A stretch of DNA of 64,000 nucleotides from Paenibacillus polymyxa (GTDB lineage: Bacteria; Bacillota; Bacilli; Paenibacillales; Paenibacillaceae), in contig NZ_CP015423.1 of the NCBI RefSeq assembly GCF_001719045.1, positions 2,192,001 to 2,256,000 of the forward strand. The letters run 5' to 3'. Numbering within the stretch: the first letter of the stretch is position 1; every line of letters begins with the position of its first letter. Shown one piece after another: positions 26,201 through 34,469 of the stretch. The translations under genes and the position numbers were made by a program. Below the pieces are notes generated by a model. That model was not told the origin of the DNA, ran no database searches, and worked only from the letters and a program-made list of their open reading frames with translations.

Positions 26201-27334
26201 CTGCTTTAATCGAGGCAGTAAAGGCAAGAATTCACTGTTCCATTGAGCGATCCAACTATCTTCCTTGTAGGTCGGGTCCCACAAGGTACGAGGCGCCTGC
26301 ATTCTGGCTTTCTTCGTATCGTCATTGCCTACCTCATTCGTAATTCGTATGCCTCCACCCATCGCTTCAGGATACCAGTGCACATCGAAAACATCCAGCA
26401 ATCTCTTGCCTTCAGCTTGCGAACTGAGGCGCATTTGATCGAGGTAATAGTCCACGAACCAGCTGTAGTTGCCTTTTACAGAGTTCCAATCAGGTGCAGT
26501 TTGAAGATCTTTATAGGCGCCAAAACCGTAAAGAACGGGCCCAAAAATTTCCGCACTCGCGTCAACCGCCTTAACGGCTTTGGATAAACTTACCGACCGC
26601 TCTACCAACTCTTTCGCTCCGACCTTTTCACCATGAATGCGCGGATGCGTATGCGACCAGAGAGCGGGTTCATTGTCGAGCGAGTATCCTTTCACACCTG
26701 TTTTTGTTGAAGCAGAGCCATACTTTTTTACTAAAAAGTTGACGAATTCATCCGCATAAACCTGATTGTCTTTCAGATCAGGCTGCAATTGAAACGGCGC
26801 TTTTTTAGCGTTTACGACCTCATTCCACCGAGCGGAAGGAGCCTTTTCGCTTTCCTGCACACTTCCGTTTCCATCCTTGGCCACATAACCGGCCATCGGC
26901 AGCGTAACTAAAGAATAAGTGCCCTGCTTCAGCGATTGATCGTGAAACGAGGTTGCCACCGCACCTGGCTTTTCACATTCGACTTTTGTCAATCCGGCGT
27001 TGTCGCATAAATAGCTATCGCTGGACTGCATCCAGTCGCTTCCTGCATTGGACATATTGTTTTCCCAGTTATATCCGGTCATTCGATTGCCACCAAGTCG
27101 TCTGGCAGTCAGATTCTCATCGCCTGCCAACTCCTGATTCGTACCATAAATATAAGGGCTAATAGGCTTACGATCCTTGGATGTATCGACTTTAATGGTA
27201 ACAGTCTTTGCCGTTTGACCGTGAACTACAGTTGGAGTCGGTAGAGCACCCCCTACTATAATCGTGCATGCCATGACGACAGGCAGCCATTTGGAACGTT
27301 TGGACCAAATACTACTACTATTTTTCGCCTTCAT
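23270..27334 (-). CDS. cel44C-man26A: Secreted multidomain cellulase/xyloglucanase-mannanase (GH44-Fn3-CBM35-like-GH26-Fn3-CBM3)
   Basis: 1354 residues, exported to attack plant cell walls. Signal peptide to about residue 39. GH44 catalytic domain about 45-560, with acid/base Glu222 in YSLDNEPALW and nucleophile in ALTEYSYGG. Fibronectin III about 565-650. CBM35-like module about 655-775 (RYEAEDGTL). GH26 mannanase about 785-1090, with FRPLHEAEGKWFWW and MSENGPIPDP carrying the catalytic pair. Second Fn3 about 1105-1190. CBM3 about 1200-1350 (LQYRTADTNVNDNHLNPHFQ). The order matches the Cel44C-Man26A enzyme known from P. polymyxa. The start is ATG 27334 with AGGGAGG upstream; the 38 codons before it have no export signal. 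It cleaves beta-1,4-glucan or xyloglucan and beta-1,4-mannan with one chain. It stands alone, with its own terminator. Confidence 0.92.
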   Translation of the reverse strand: MKAKNSSSIWSKRSKWLPVVMACTIIVGGALPTPTVVHGQTAKTVTIKVDTSKDRKPISPYIYGTNQELAGDENLTARRLGGNRMTGYNWENNMSNAGSDWMQSSDSYLCDNAGLTKVECEKPGAVATSFHDQSLKQGTYSLVTLPMAGYVAKDGNGSVQESEKAPSARWNEVVNAKKAPFQLQPDLKDNQVYADEFVNFLVKKYGSASTKTGVKGYSLDNEPALWSHTHPRIHGEKVGAKELVERSVSLSKAVKAVDASAEIFGPVLYGFGAYKDLQTAPDWNSVKGNYSWFVDYYLDQMRLSSQAEGKRLLDVFDVHWYPEAMGGGIRITNEVGNDDTKKARMQAPRTLWDPTYKEDSWIAQWNSEFLPLLPRLKQSVDQYYPGTKLALTEYSYGGENDISGGIAMTDVLGILGKNDVYMANYWKLKDGANNYVSAAYKLYRNYDGKSSTFGDISVNAQTSDIVNSSVHASVTDASYKELHLVVMNKSMDSAFDAQFDLSGETTYGSGKVWGFDKNSSQIKEAAPITQISGNRFTYTVPPLTAYHIVLTAGNDTSVPPVEGPESFALRAEAGDGKVDLSWDASSGVVSYSVQRATYENGPFAAVASNLVETSYTDTNVTNGTSYYYKITALTKAGTSESNVLKAVPRTPVDGPDRYEAEDGTLKGTIVESSGTGFSGTGYVTNFHNAGDSLTMTIQAEAAGLYNLTIGYRSPHDDKRTNFSLNGKAFGELILSKSADFKETSGGKLLLNAGANTIGFETGWGWYDIDYVKLEPAADRPPHAVTKTLTNPNATVEARALMNYLVDQYGKNMLSGQEEITEIDWLQANVGKKPAIAALDLIDYSPSRAEHGLSSTETEKAIEWDKQGGIVTFVWHWNAPKGLIDTQGKEWWRGFYADSTTFDIEYAMNHPESEDYKLLIRDIDVIAGQLKKLQDAKVPVLFRPLHEAEGKWFWWGAKGPESVKKLYILMHDRLTNVHKLNNLIWVWNSVAPDWYPGDEYVDILSFDSYPQAGDYNPQIAKYEDLVTLGKDKKLVAMSENGPIPDPDLMKAYQAHWSWFATWYGDFLRDGKQNSLEHLKKVYNHPNVITLEKLPTNLKTYGITEQPSVPGSFTLNAAGETAKVKLSWTASANAASYEVKRSTAENGAFATVASDVYGSSYTDKAVTADTMYYYQVVAKNDAGQTVSNTASAAPKADTQQPTTGLVLQYRTADTNVNDNHLNPHFQIVNKGTTSVPINELKIRYYYTIDGDRAQTFNCDYATLSCSKLNGKLVKMDKAVGGADYYLEVSFNSDAGVLAPGGSTGGIQTRIHKADWSNYNESDDYSYKGTQTSFADHTKATLYHNGVLVWGTEPTAN

Positions 27335-27635
27335 GCCGCTTCCTCCCTTCAATTTAAAAAGAGCGGCACCCATAAGAATGCCCCTCCTTGAGGCTTTAAG
27401 GCCCCTTCCCTGTCCCCAAACGAGCTTATCGTTCCGTTGCAGCGTCATATCCGTGCTTGAAATGTTCCAGCCGAGAACAACACCCTCTTTCTTTGAAACT
27501 GGATTTATAATATTACCTTAACACAAAGGTATATTGACATTTTTAACTATTGTTTTAATTAGATAGTATTAATTTCTTAAATAACCATATAGCTTGAGGT
27601 ATCCCAATAGCTCTTGCTCATCCACACTGTCTTAC
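27335..27635. other. Upstream region of the glycoside hydrolase gene
   Basis: About 300 AT-rich bases. The partial palindrome ACCTT...AAGGT near 27515-27530 could bind a regulator, and no clear -35/-10 pair was found. No cre-like catabolite box was recognised with confidence. No gene is supported. Confidence 0.35.
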
Positions 27636-28019
27636 CTAGCGCACTTTATCCTTTTGAATAAGCTTATAATAGATGCGTGCAGGCTCTGATTCTCCAGTGG
27701 ATAAAATGTATTCTGCCAAAGGTGCGCACAGTTTTTGGAGATAAAAGGAGTATAGCAGCTCGGCCGTGTCAAAATGAATTTTCAACACTTGCTTCATCAA
27801 GCCTTCGAATTTGGAGTAATCCAGTTCTTCCGGGGTAATATCAAACGGGTACTCAGGAAAGGCTTTTTTCTGAATTTCAACAAACTGCTCCCTAAGCTTC
27901 GGTTGATTGCCTGAACGGGCAGCCGAGAAATTCATCATAAAAAAAGACACAAAATCCGTTTCACGGTCACTTAACTTATAGTACTCACACCAACGCATGA
28001 ATATCAGCGGTTTTACCAT
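27636..28019 (-). CDS. Hypothetical protein, all-helical
   Basis: 127 residues, not recognised. It appears mostly helical and soluble, with aromatic-rich segments (MRWCEYYKLSDRETDFVSFFMMNF, read in parts; HFDTAELLYSFYLQKLCAPL). No signal peptide, membrane helix or metal motif. The coding frame is convincing: AAAGGAG lies about eight bases before the ATG at 28019 and codon use resembles the neighbours. It stands alone between the glycoside hydrolase and the methyltransferase genes, and context suggests no function. Confidence 0.6.
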   Translation of the reverse strand: MVKPLIFMRWCEYYKLSDRETDFVSFFMMNFSAARSGNQPKLREQFVEIQKKAFPEYPFDITPEELDYSKFEGLMKQVLKIHFDTAELLYSFYLQKLCAPLAEYILSTGESEPARIYYKLIQKDKVR

Positions 28020-28187
28020 ATATAAATCTCCTTTAACAAAAGTTCAGATTTATCATGAATCTTACAAAAATCTAGCAGGTTCCATCTTATGTAATATATA
28101 GGTTAAGCCCCATTTTAAAATATGATTCCTTAAATGAATTTTGCTTTTTAACATATCCCCTTCTTATATATCTATGAAAGTGTACAA

Positions 28188-28232
28188 CAAAAAAAGACCG
28201 TTTCAGCATCTCAATGACGCTGACCAAGTCTT
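28188..28232 (-). terminator. Terminator of the methyltransferase gene
   Basis: On the minus strand AAGAC and TCAGC pair with GCTGA and GTCTT around the loop, followed by TTTTTTTG. It lies about 60 bases after the methyltransferase stop codon. Confidence 0.65.
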
Positions 28233-28292
28233 CTCATAATCATCCGTATATTCACATTCGTATTTATTCTAATCCTCTACATAGCTGCAAAG

Positions 28293-28850
28293 TTACAGGC
28301 TGCAAGTGAACACATAAGCGGGCGGGACATTGCAGTTTACCTTTTTAATCTGAATGTCAGCAAAAAAGGTGCGAAAAAAATTGTGTTTGACCTTGCTGTA
28401 CTGGAACGTAATAAATTTGCCTTCCTGGCCCAAAACCTCAGCCGTTTGTCCCAAAATGAGGCTGGATAATGCAGCGGGCAAGCTGGTGAAAGGGAGCCCT
28501 GACACGACATAATCCACTTTTGGGACCTCATACTGTCGTATATACTGAGCTACATGCTCAGCCGATCCATGAATAATGTGTACCCTCTCCAAGTGTCCGT
28601 ACTTGCTTTGTAGCGTTTTGTAAAACGATTCATTAGCTTCAATCACTAAAAGTAGCGTTTCTGGACGCTTGTTCAAAATAAGCTCTTGCGTAAACACACC
28701 GGTTCCTGCACCATATTCAATAATGCACGATGCTTTGTCAAAGTAAATCGGTGTGGCAATTTGTTTGGCCAACTGTCTTGAGCTGGGTATAACAGCGCCT
28801 ACGCTGCGTGGATGCCTGATGTACTCTCGAATAAAGTGGATCGCGTTCAT
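28293..28850 (-). CDS. Class I SAM-dependent methyltransferase (phospholipid N-methyltransferase-like)
   Basis: 185 residues. The opening MNAIHFIREYIRHPRSVGAVIPSSRQLAK is typical of COG3963 (PmtA-like) enzymes, where HPRxVGAVxPSS is the hallmark. The SAM-binding glycine motif is IIEYGAGTGVFTQEL (about residues 44-58), the acidic end of strand 2 is LLVIEANESF, and VVSGLPFTSLP replaces the NPPY of DNA and rRNA N6 methylases. The substrate may be a phospholipid or another lipid-like molecule. The start is ATG 28850 with GAGAGG just upstream. The 16 codons before it overlap no better site. Confidence 0.75.
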   Translation of the reverse strand: MNAIHFIREYIRHPRSVGAVIPSSRQLAKQIATPIYFDKASCIIEYGAGTGVFTQELILNKRPETLLLVIEANESFYKTLQSKYGHLERVHIIHGSAEHVAQYIRQYEVPKVDYVVSGLPFTSLPAALSSLILGQTAEVLGQEGKFITFQYSKVKHNFFRTFFADIQIKKVNCNVPPAYVFTCSL

Positions 28851-28966
28851 CTTTTCCTCTCCCTGCTTGACACACATGATAGGCATTCGGTTCATCAACG
28901 CTTCTTATTACATATTCATTGTATACCGATCAGAATATTGATTTCAAGCAGGCTACTGTCGGCATA

Positions 28967-29016
28967 TAAAAAGAGCGTAGTCTTATTCGACTCTAATCAA
29001 ATAATGACTACCCTCT
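28967..29016 (-). terminator. Terminator after minJ
   Basis: On the minus strand AGAGGGTAGTC pairs with GACTACGCTCT (one mismatch) and is followed by TTTTTAT. It closes the ftsEX-to-minJ cluster. Confidence 0.75.
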
Positions 29017-29027
29017 TGTTGTAACAT

Positions 29028-30344
29028 CTATTTGTCCATGGTATCCAAATGTGCCTTCTCTGCCTGCGATGCCTGTCCAGCTTTACGTCGGCGTGCGCCT
29101 ATGTGCATGGCAACAATCCGGTAGATGGAGGCTGGCTGTATGGATACGGCCCAGCTCGCGTCTGCATCAGGTGCAAGCACAACCCCTAGCTGGTGATGAT
29201 CGCCATCGTACATGCCTCGCTGCACAAACTTGCTCTCGCCCTGCAGATTGCGTACCTCCAGCTTACAAAAAGCAGAGTTGATCTGCAAGGCCTGGTGTAA
29301 CTCGGCACGGGTATTCACAACAATCCCATTCACGCGGTAAATGGCCTCGCCCGGCAGTATGCCCATGGCTGTCGCCGGACTGTCTGGCAGCACAGCGAGA
29401 ACACGCATCCCTTGCTCCGGATGGACAAACATCGGGCTAAGACGACTTTCCTCTATATTACCATACCAGATCAGCGCCTCATGAGCCAGAAAGGAGAATA
29501 ACGCTGCTAACAATATCAGCGGACTCCACCATGCAGCCAGCAAGCTCAGCAGAAGTAAAGCCACACTATACAGGAGCAAACGGTTCGAAGTAAGTACCGC
29601 CTTCTGTCGTGGTAGCTGGCCTAGCGTCACGCTGCTGAAGCCCATCAGGACTGGCAAGGCTGCCAGCATATACCCGGTTCCGGCATCGCCGCCGAACAAA
29701 GGTGTCCAGGGAAGCGTAAATCCTCCCTGAGTCGGTACCAGCAACAACAACGGAATGGGCCAGAGGTCTTCCATACGATAGCCGCCAACCAATCTTCCCC
29801 GTTTGCCCTCGACAAACAGCGGAGTGGCCGCCTTCCCCCCTTGCCAGCGAACCAACAGCGCCTCAGCCACATGCAGCACGGCGACCAACACCAACAGTGC
29901 TGGAATATCCAATCCGCGGATAGCTGCTACTGATGTTCCGAGCGCTCCTCCAGGTTGCCAGCCACTGGCCACGTTTAGGAAAAATTGAACCACACCTAGC
30001 AGACCTACCGAATAAGCGAGACACAGGTAACGGACGCGTACCAGCATGAGCAGTAATGTCGCTACCCACAGGCATACGATGGAAGCCGAGTTCAGATGCA
30101 CGCTGACGAACATTCCCAGAGCAGATAGCGCCATTCCAGCAAGCAAACCACTCCATACGACACGCCAGGTCTGTGAAGCCCAGCTATGCATTTTGGTATG
30201 AAATAGCTTGCGCTCCAGCAGCATTTGCCGACGATAACCAAGTGCTACAATGAGTATTGAGATATAATAAAACGGCTGCAAAAGCAGGTACAAGCAAGCA
30301 TTTAAGACGCTCCATCCCCATTGTAATGCCCATTCCAAGTCCAT
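29028..30344 (-). CDS. minJ: MinJ-like membrane protein with PDZ domain
   Basis: 438 residues. About seven or eight membrane segments occupy the first 295 residues (LLLQPFYYISILIVALGYRR, LLAGMALSALGMFVSVHL, LYSVALLLLSLLAAWW and others). A PDZ domain follows (about 305-400: MRVLAVLPDSPATAMGILPGEAIYRVNG). The early motif GYRRQMLLERKLFHTKMHS closely fits B. subtilis MinJ (YvjD), which links DivIVA to MinD and places the division site. Position supports this: in B. subtilis minJ lies near ctpB and ftsEX, as here. AAGGAG precedes the ATG. It is the last gene of the cluster. Confidence rests on architecture and synteny together. Confidence 0.72.
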   Translation of the reverse strand: MDLEWALQWGWSVLNACLYLLLQPFYYISILIVALGYRRQMLLERKLFHTKMHSWASQTWRVVWSGLLAGMALSALGMFVSVHLNSASIVCLWVATLLLMLVRVRYLCLAYSVGLLGVVQFFLNVASGWQPGGALGTSVAAIRGLDIPALLVLVAVLHVAEALLVRWQGGKAATPLFVEGKRGRLVGGYRMEDLWPIPLLLLVPTQGGFTLPWTPLFGGDAGTGYMLAALPVLMGFSSVTLGQLPRQKAVLTSNRLLLYSVALLLLSLLAAWWSPLILLAALFSFLAHEALIWYGNIEESRLSPMFVHPEQGMRVLAVLPDSPATAMGILPGEAIYRVNGIVVNTRAELHQALQINSAFCKLEVRNLQGESKFVQRGMYDGDHHQLGVVLAPDADASWAVSIQPASIYRIVAMHIGARRRKAGQASQAEKAHLDTMDK

Positions 30345-30466
30345 TCACACTCCTTATGCCCCTGGCCCGCTGTATAGCGGATCACGTACATTTCATATCC
30401 ATTTATTCTATATGAAATTGCCAACGTAGGGAAGACAAACCGACAGACTGCAAATAAATCCCAATA

Positions 30467-30498
30467 TAAAAGGAGGCTGTTTCCAGCCCCCTTGTTGT
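30467..30498 (-). terminator. Terminator after ctpB
   Basis: On the minus strand GGGGGCTGG and CAGCCTCC pair with a short loop, followed by TTTTATATT. It lies between ctpB and minJ, so minJ may have its own promoter. Confidence 0.75.
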
Positions 30499-30508
30499 AG
30501 CCTCACTA

Positions 30509-31975
30509 TTATTTCGCTACGCTTGTCTTCATTTCCTTCCGAATCTCTTCAATCCCCTGCTTGAGTTGATTATCATTTTTCGGATCACGAATTTTCTCAA
30601 TCAGCTTGGCTTCCATCGCTGCTGCTGTCTTCGCATCAATGATGCCGCTAGCCGTCAGCTTCGCTTGTTTTTGAAAAGCAATAACAGAGCTTTCAGTTAC
30701 TTTGTCAAAATAGCCATCCTCGCGACCTGGGTTGTAACCCAAGCCTTGTAGAATGATTTGTGCATTTTTCACATCACTGCTATTCATATTGTATTTCAGG
30801 GACTTTTCCTTGTTCAGCGGTGCTACTGTGAAGTATTCAGGCTGTTCCACCGCGATATTCGGCTTAATCCCTTTTTTATGAATCCACGTTCCATTTGGCG
30901 TTAACCATTTGGCAATCGTGATTTTGAGCAGGCTACCGTCACCCATTTGCTTGTCATAGCTGGTTTGTACAGTACCTTTACCAAAGGAATTTTCCCCAAT
31001 CAACACGGCACCCGCTGATTGCTGGAGAGCACCTGCCAGAATTTCGGACGCACTTGCGCTACCTTTATTCATTAGCAAAGTCACAGGATAATTTTTGCGT
31101 GAACCTTTGGATTTCTCTTCTTCACGCTTCTGATTCTTGTCTTCCACTTGTACAATCGTTTTGCCAGAAGGTACAAATTGCTGTGCAATATCAATGACTA
31201 CGGAAAGCACGCCGCCCGGGTTATTACGCACGTCAATGACGAGCCCTTTAAGCCCTTGTTTTTCGAGCTTCGCTAACTCTTCCTTGAAACGTTCTGCTGT
31301 ATTCAAGGAGAACTGGGTGATCGTGATGACGCCTACACCGTCGCTTTCCATATGAGCCGTTACAGTTTCCATATCAATGCTGTCACGGGTAATCGTGTAT
31401 TCGAGCGGATCAGGAGAGCCACTGCGCTGAATTTTGACTTTCGCCTGACTGCCTTTAGGTCCACGGATTTTGGAAACAGCCTTGTTTAGATCCAATCCGT
31501 CCAGTGTTTCACCATTAACAGACAAAATAATATCCTTAGAGCGTAATCCTGCCTTCTCTGCCGGGGAGCCTTTAATTGGCGTGACTACAACTACTTTCCC
31601 GTTTTCCGCTGCTACTTCAGCTCCGATCCCGGTAAAAGAACCTTCTATGGATTGCTCGAATTGTTGTGCAGTTTCTTTACCCATATAAGAGGAATACGGG
31701 TCACCGAGCGACTCCATCATACCATTGATGGCGCCATCCACCAGCTTGGTACGATCCACATCCTGATAATATTGTCCTTGAATCAAGTCCATCGCCGTCT
31801 CAATTTTGCGGATATCACTTCTGGAGGTAGAACTGCTACCTGTCACACTCGCCAGCAGTCCTTCGCCCAGAGCGCTGTTCCCTACTGTAGTCGTTCCAGT
31901 ATAGGCAAAAGTGAGCAGACTGCCGCCAAGCAGCCCGATCACCATCAAGAGTATCGCTGTACTTTTTTTCAACAT
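30509..31975 (-). CDS. ctpB: C-terminal processing serine protease CtpB (S41, PDZ, peptidoglycan-binding)
   Basis: 488 residues. An N-terminal membrane anchor (about 5-27) is followed by a PDZ domain (about 110-190, TGIGAEVAAENGKVVVVTP). The S41 catalytic core has Ser in KGSASASEILAGAL and Lys in GENSFGKGTVQTSY, the Ser-Lys dyad. A C-terminal peptidoglycan-binding domain follows (about 405-465, AQIILQGLGYNPGREDGYFD). B. subtilis CtpB cleaves SpoIVFA to trigger sigma-K activation during sporulation and lies beside ftsEX-minJ, as here. The peptidoglycan-binding tail also suggests a wall-located role. Paralogues such as CtpA have the same layout, so the symbol rests on synteny. Confidence 0.85.
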   Translation of the reverse strand: MLKKSTAILLMVIGLLGGSLLTFAYTGTTTVGNSALGEGLLASVTGSSSTSRSDIRKIETAMDLIQGQYYQDVDRTKLVDGAINGMMESLGDPYSSYMGKETAQQFEQSIEGSFTGIGAEVAAENGKVVVVTPIKGSPAEKAGLRSKDIILSVNGETLDGLDLNKAVSKIRGPKGSQAKVKIQRSGSPDPLEYTITRDSIDMETVTAHMESDGVGVITITQFSLNTAERFKEELAKLEKQGLKGLVIDVRNNPGGVLSVVIDIAQQFVPSGKTIVQVEDKNQKREEEKSKGSRKNYPVTLLMNKGSASASEILAGALQQSAGAVLIGENSFGKGTVQTSYDKQMGDGSLLKITIAKWLTPNGTWIHKKGIKPNIAVEQPEYFTVAPLNKEKSLKYNMNSSDVKNAQIILQGLGYNPGREDGYFDKVTESSVIAFQKQAKLTASGIIDAKTAAAMEAKLIEKIRDPKNDNQLKQGIEEIRKEMKTSVAK

Positions 31976-32132
31976 CTAATCGTCCACCGCCTTCTCATTA
32001 TCTTGTATCCTATTGCCTTACAACGCATATCCATCCACGAAGTATACGTCTAGCTTGTACGGAATATGTTAATTGTATCCTACTCTGTGTCTCAATGCAC
32101 ATGTTCTTCATCGGATATTAACCATTACAGCA

Positions 32133-32171
32133 AAGCCCTATCTACAACCGTAATGGCTATAAATAGGGCTT
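32133..32171 (-). terminator. Hairpin after the M23 peptidase gene
   Basis: AAGCCCTAT and ATAGGGCTT form a perfect 9-bp stem around a 21-base loop. Only a weak T-run follows on the minus strand, so termination may be partial. Confidence 0.5.
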
Positions 32172-32181
32172 ACCTTATCTA

Positions 32182-33465
32182 CTATAAATAGTTCATCGGA
32201 TTTACAGGTTTGTTATTTTCGCGCACCTCAAAATGACAGTGAGGTCCTGTGGAATTGCCCGTCGAACCAACTTCTGCAATTTTTTGACCACGTTTCACAG
32301 TCTGCCCCGTATGAACCACCGTACCGCCATTGCGAATGTGTCCGTATAGGGTCCATAGTCCGTCTCCATGGTCAATCACAACTGTGTTTCCATAGCCACT
32401 CCACCATTCGGCAACAATGACAACACCATCTTCGGCTGCATGAATATCGGTTCCCTGCGGAGCCGCCATATCAACACCTGTGTGGCCTTTAAGCTTACCG
32501 GTAATCGGATGTACCCGCATGCCAAAAGTAGATGAAAGTCGGTAATGGGATACAGGTGTAGCCAACGTGCCTGTTCCACCTGTATACGTACTGGCTGCCG
32601 CATGGCTTGAATTCGAGGCGGCACCTGAGGATGAAGATGCATATCGTTTGGCTTCAGCCGCACGTGCAGCCGCTCTAGCGCGTGCTGCTTTGGCAGCCTG
32701 CTCCGCTCTAAGCTTGTTCTTCTCCTGCACCAGACCCACACGTTTGTTAGCGAGTGCTACCAGCATGTCATTTTGCTCTTCGCTGATTTCATCTGACTCA
32801 GCAATATCATGATCGTAATTGGAAATCAGTCTTTGCTTCTCTTTTTCCTTCGAATTCAGTTCTGCTTTAGCGTCCTGCTTGAGCGCATACAGCTTCTTGG
32901 CATTTTTATATTCCGTGTCCAGCTGTTTCTTCTTGCTTACGACCAATGCCTTGTCCTTTTTATGCTCGTCCAACAGGATTTGATCCTGCTCCACGATCGT
33001 TTTCAGGGAATCTACCCGGCTGAGAAAGTCACTAAAACTGGACGAAGACATCAGCACGTCCATATATGAGACGGTTCCATCCGTATACATCAAGCGCACA
33101 CGGGTTTCCAGCATTTTTTCCCGTGACTGGATACGATCAATGGCCTCGGCTAAATCTTTTTTAGTCGCACGCAGATTATCTTCCGTTTGATCAATCTGAA
33201 CCGCAACACGAGTTAGCTGATCACTGACGCTGTTAATCTGAGCAAGCACAATTTTCAGGTTTTGCACGGTTTTATTTTTGTAATGTTCAGCATACTGTTT
33301 ATCTTGAGCAGCCTTTTTCTGTTGTTGCTTGGCAGATTGGGCCTGCTTTTCCAATTGGTTCAGCTGCGAATTGATTTCACTCATGCTTTTGGCATATCCG
33401 TCAGAAGGCTGGATTAGCAATGCGGCTACCAAGGTAGCGGCCAACACAGATCCTGTTTTTTTCAA
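32182..33465 (-). CDS. M23 peptidase with coiled coil (EnvC/murein hydrolase activator-like)
   Basis: 427 residues. Signal peptide about 1-26. A long coiled coil, about 28-255, is rich in K, Q and E (SQLNQLEKQAQSAKQQQKKA). An alanine/serine-rich linker leads to a C-terminal LytM/M23 domain (about 310-427). Zinc ligands appear intact: His and Asp in GHTGVDMAAP and HxH in GPHCHFEV. It should therefore be an active endopeptidase, unlike E. coli EnvC. The gene follows ftsX by 86 bases, so it is probably the hydrolase governed by FtsEX; in B. subtilis that role belongs to CwlO, an NlpC/P60 enzyme. The start is TTG 33465 with GGGGAG upstream. Confidence 0.85.
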   Translation of the reverse strand: MKKTGSVLAATLVAALLIQPSDGYAKSMSEINSQLNQLEKQAQSAKQQQKKAAQDKQYAEHYKNKTVQNLKIVLAQINSVSDQLTRVAVQIDQTEDNLRATKKDLAEAIDRIQSREKMLETRVRLMYTDGTVSYMDVLMSSSSFSDFLSRVDSLKTIVEQDQILLDEHKKDKALVVSKKKQLDTEYKNAKKLYALKQDAKAELNSKEKEKQRLISNYDHDIAESDEISEEQNDMLVALANKRVGLVQEKNKLRAEQAAKAARARAAARAAEAKRYASSSSGAASNSSHAAASTYTGGTGTLATPVSHYRLSSTFGMRVHPITGKLKGHTGVDMAAPQGTDIHAAEDGVVIVAEWWSGYGNTVVIDHGDGLWTLYGHIRNGGTVVHTGQTVKRGQKIAEVGSTGNSTGPHCHFEVRENNKPVNPMNYL

Positions 33466-33551
33466 CTTGCACTCCCCATCCTTTATCGCAAAATAACACC
33501 GGGCTTCCCCGTTCTAATTGATATCGAACACGACGTCCAGCCAACGCTTCT

Positions 33552-34469
33552 TTATACTTTTAAGAACTTGCGCATGGACAGGGTACTGCCAACAATTCCG
33601 ACCAGCATCCCCAAAATAATCAGCAATGCACTCAACTGAATCCAAATGCCTTCAAGTGGCATTAGCTTCAACATATTCAGAGCTATATCGCCCTGAACGG
33701 CAGTCAGCAAACGCTGATAGCCCGTAAATAAAATACCTACAGTAATAAGGGAACCAATGAGACCAATAAGCGCGCCTTCGATAAAAAACGGCCAGCGTAT
33801 AAAAAAGTTGGTTGCACCGACCAGCTTCATAATGCCAATCTCTCTGCGTCGTGCCAATATGGTCACGCGAATCGTATTCGAGATGAGGAACATGGACATG
33901 ATCGCCAGTCCGGCGACGAATATAAAGCCTACATTACGAATGAGCTTCGTAATTGTAAAGAGTGTCTCTACGGTGCCTTTTCCATAACGAACCTTTAAAA
34001 TCGGCTTCTCTGGATGCAACGTATTCAGCTTCTCAATCTTTTCGGCCACAAATGGAACCGTTGTTGGTTCAATAACCTCTACCACAATTTTGTCCGGGAG
34101 TGGATTGCTGTCCTTGTCAAAACCCTCCAGCAGCTCCTTGCCGCTGTCTCCCAAATCTTTGCGCAGCTCCTCCAAACCCTGAGCTTTAGTCACAAAGGTC
34201 GTTTTGCTGATTTCCGGCATCGCCGCAATTTCCTTTTGCAGCGTTTCACGCATGTTCTGCTCTACATTTAGCTCCAGAAATACGTTAACCTCCACCTGAC
34301 TATCTGCCTGATCAGCCAGGGAATTGACGTTGAGCACCAGCATGATAAATACGCCCAATATAAGTAATGACACAATAATCGAGGTGACGGATGCCACGGA
34401 CATCCAGCCATTGCGGAATATGTTTTTGAAACCTTCCCGCACATGACGTAAGAAGGTGTTAAAAGTCAT
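33552..34469 (-). CDS. ftsX: FtsX, cell-division ABC transporter-like permease
   Basis: 305 residues. Four membrane segments: one at about 22-45, then a large external loop of about 120 residues, then three near 175-200, 225-250 and 275-297. RREIGIMKLVGATNFFIRWPF is the characteristic FtsX coupling segment to FtsE. With FtsE it passes ATP hydrolysis to a wall hydrolase outside the membrane. Its start overlaps the end of ftsE by 11 bases. Confidence 0.93.
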   Translation of the reverse strand: MTFNTFLRHVREGFKNIFRNGWMSVASVTSIIVSLLILGVFIMLVLNVNSLADQADSQVEVNVFLELNVEQNMRETLQKEIAAMPEISKTTFVTKAQGLEELRKDLGDSGKELLEGFDKDSNPLPDKIVVEVIEPTTVPFVAEKIEKLNTLHPEKPILKVRYGKGTVETLFTITKLIRNVGFIFVAGLAIMSMFLISNTIRVTILARRREIGIMKLVGATNFFIRWPFFIEGALIGLIGSLITVGILFTGYQRLLTAVQGDIALNMLKLMPLEGIWIQLSALLIILGMLVGIVGSTLSMRKFLKV

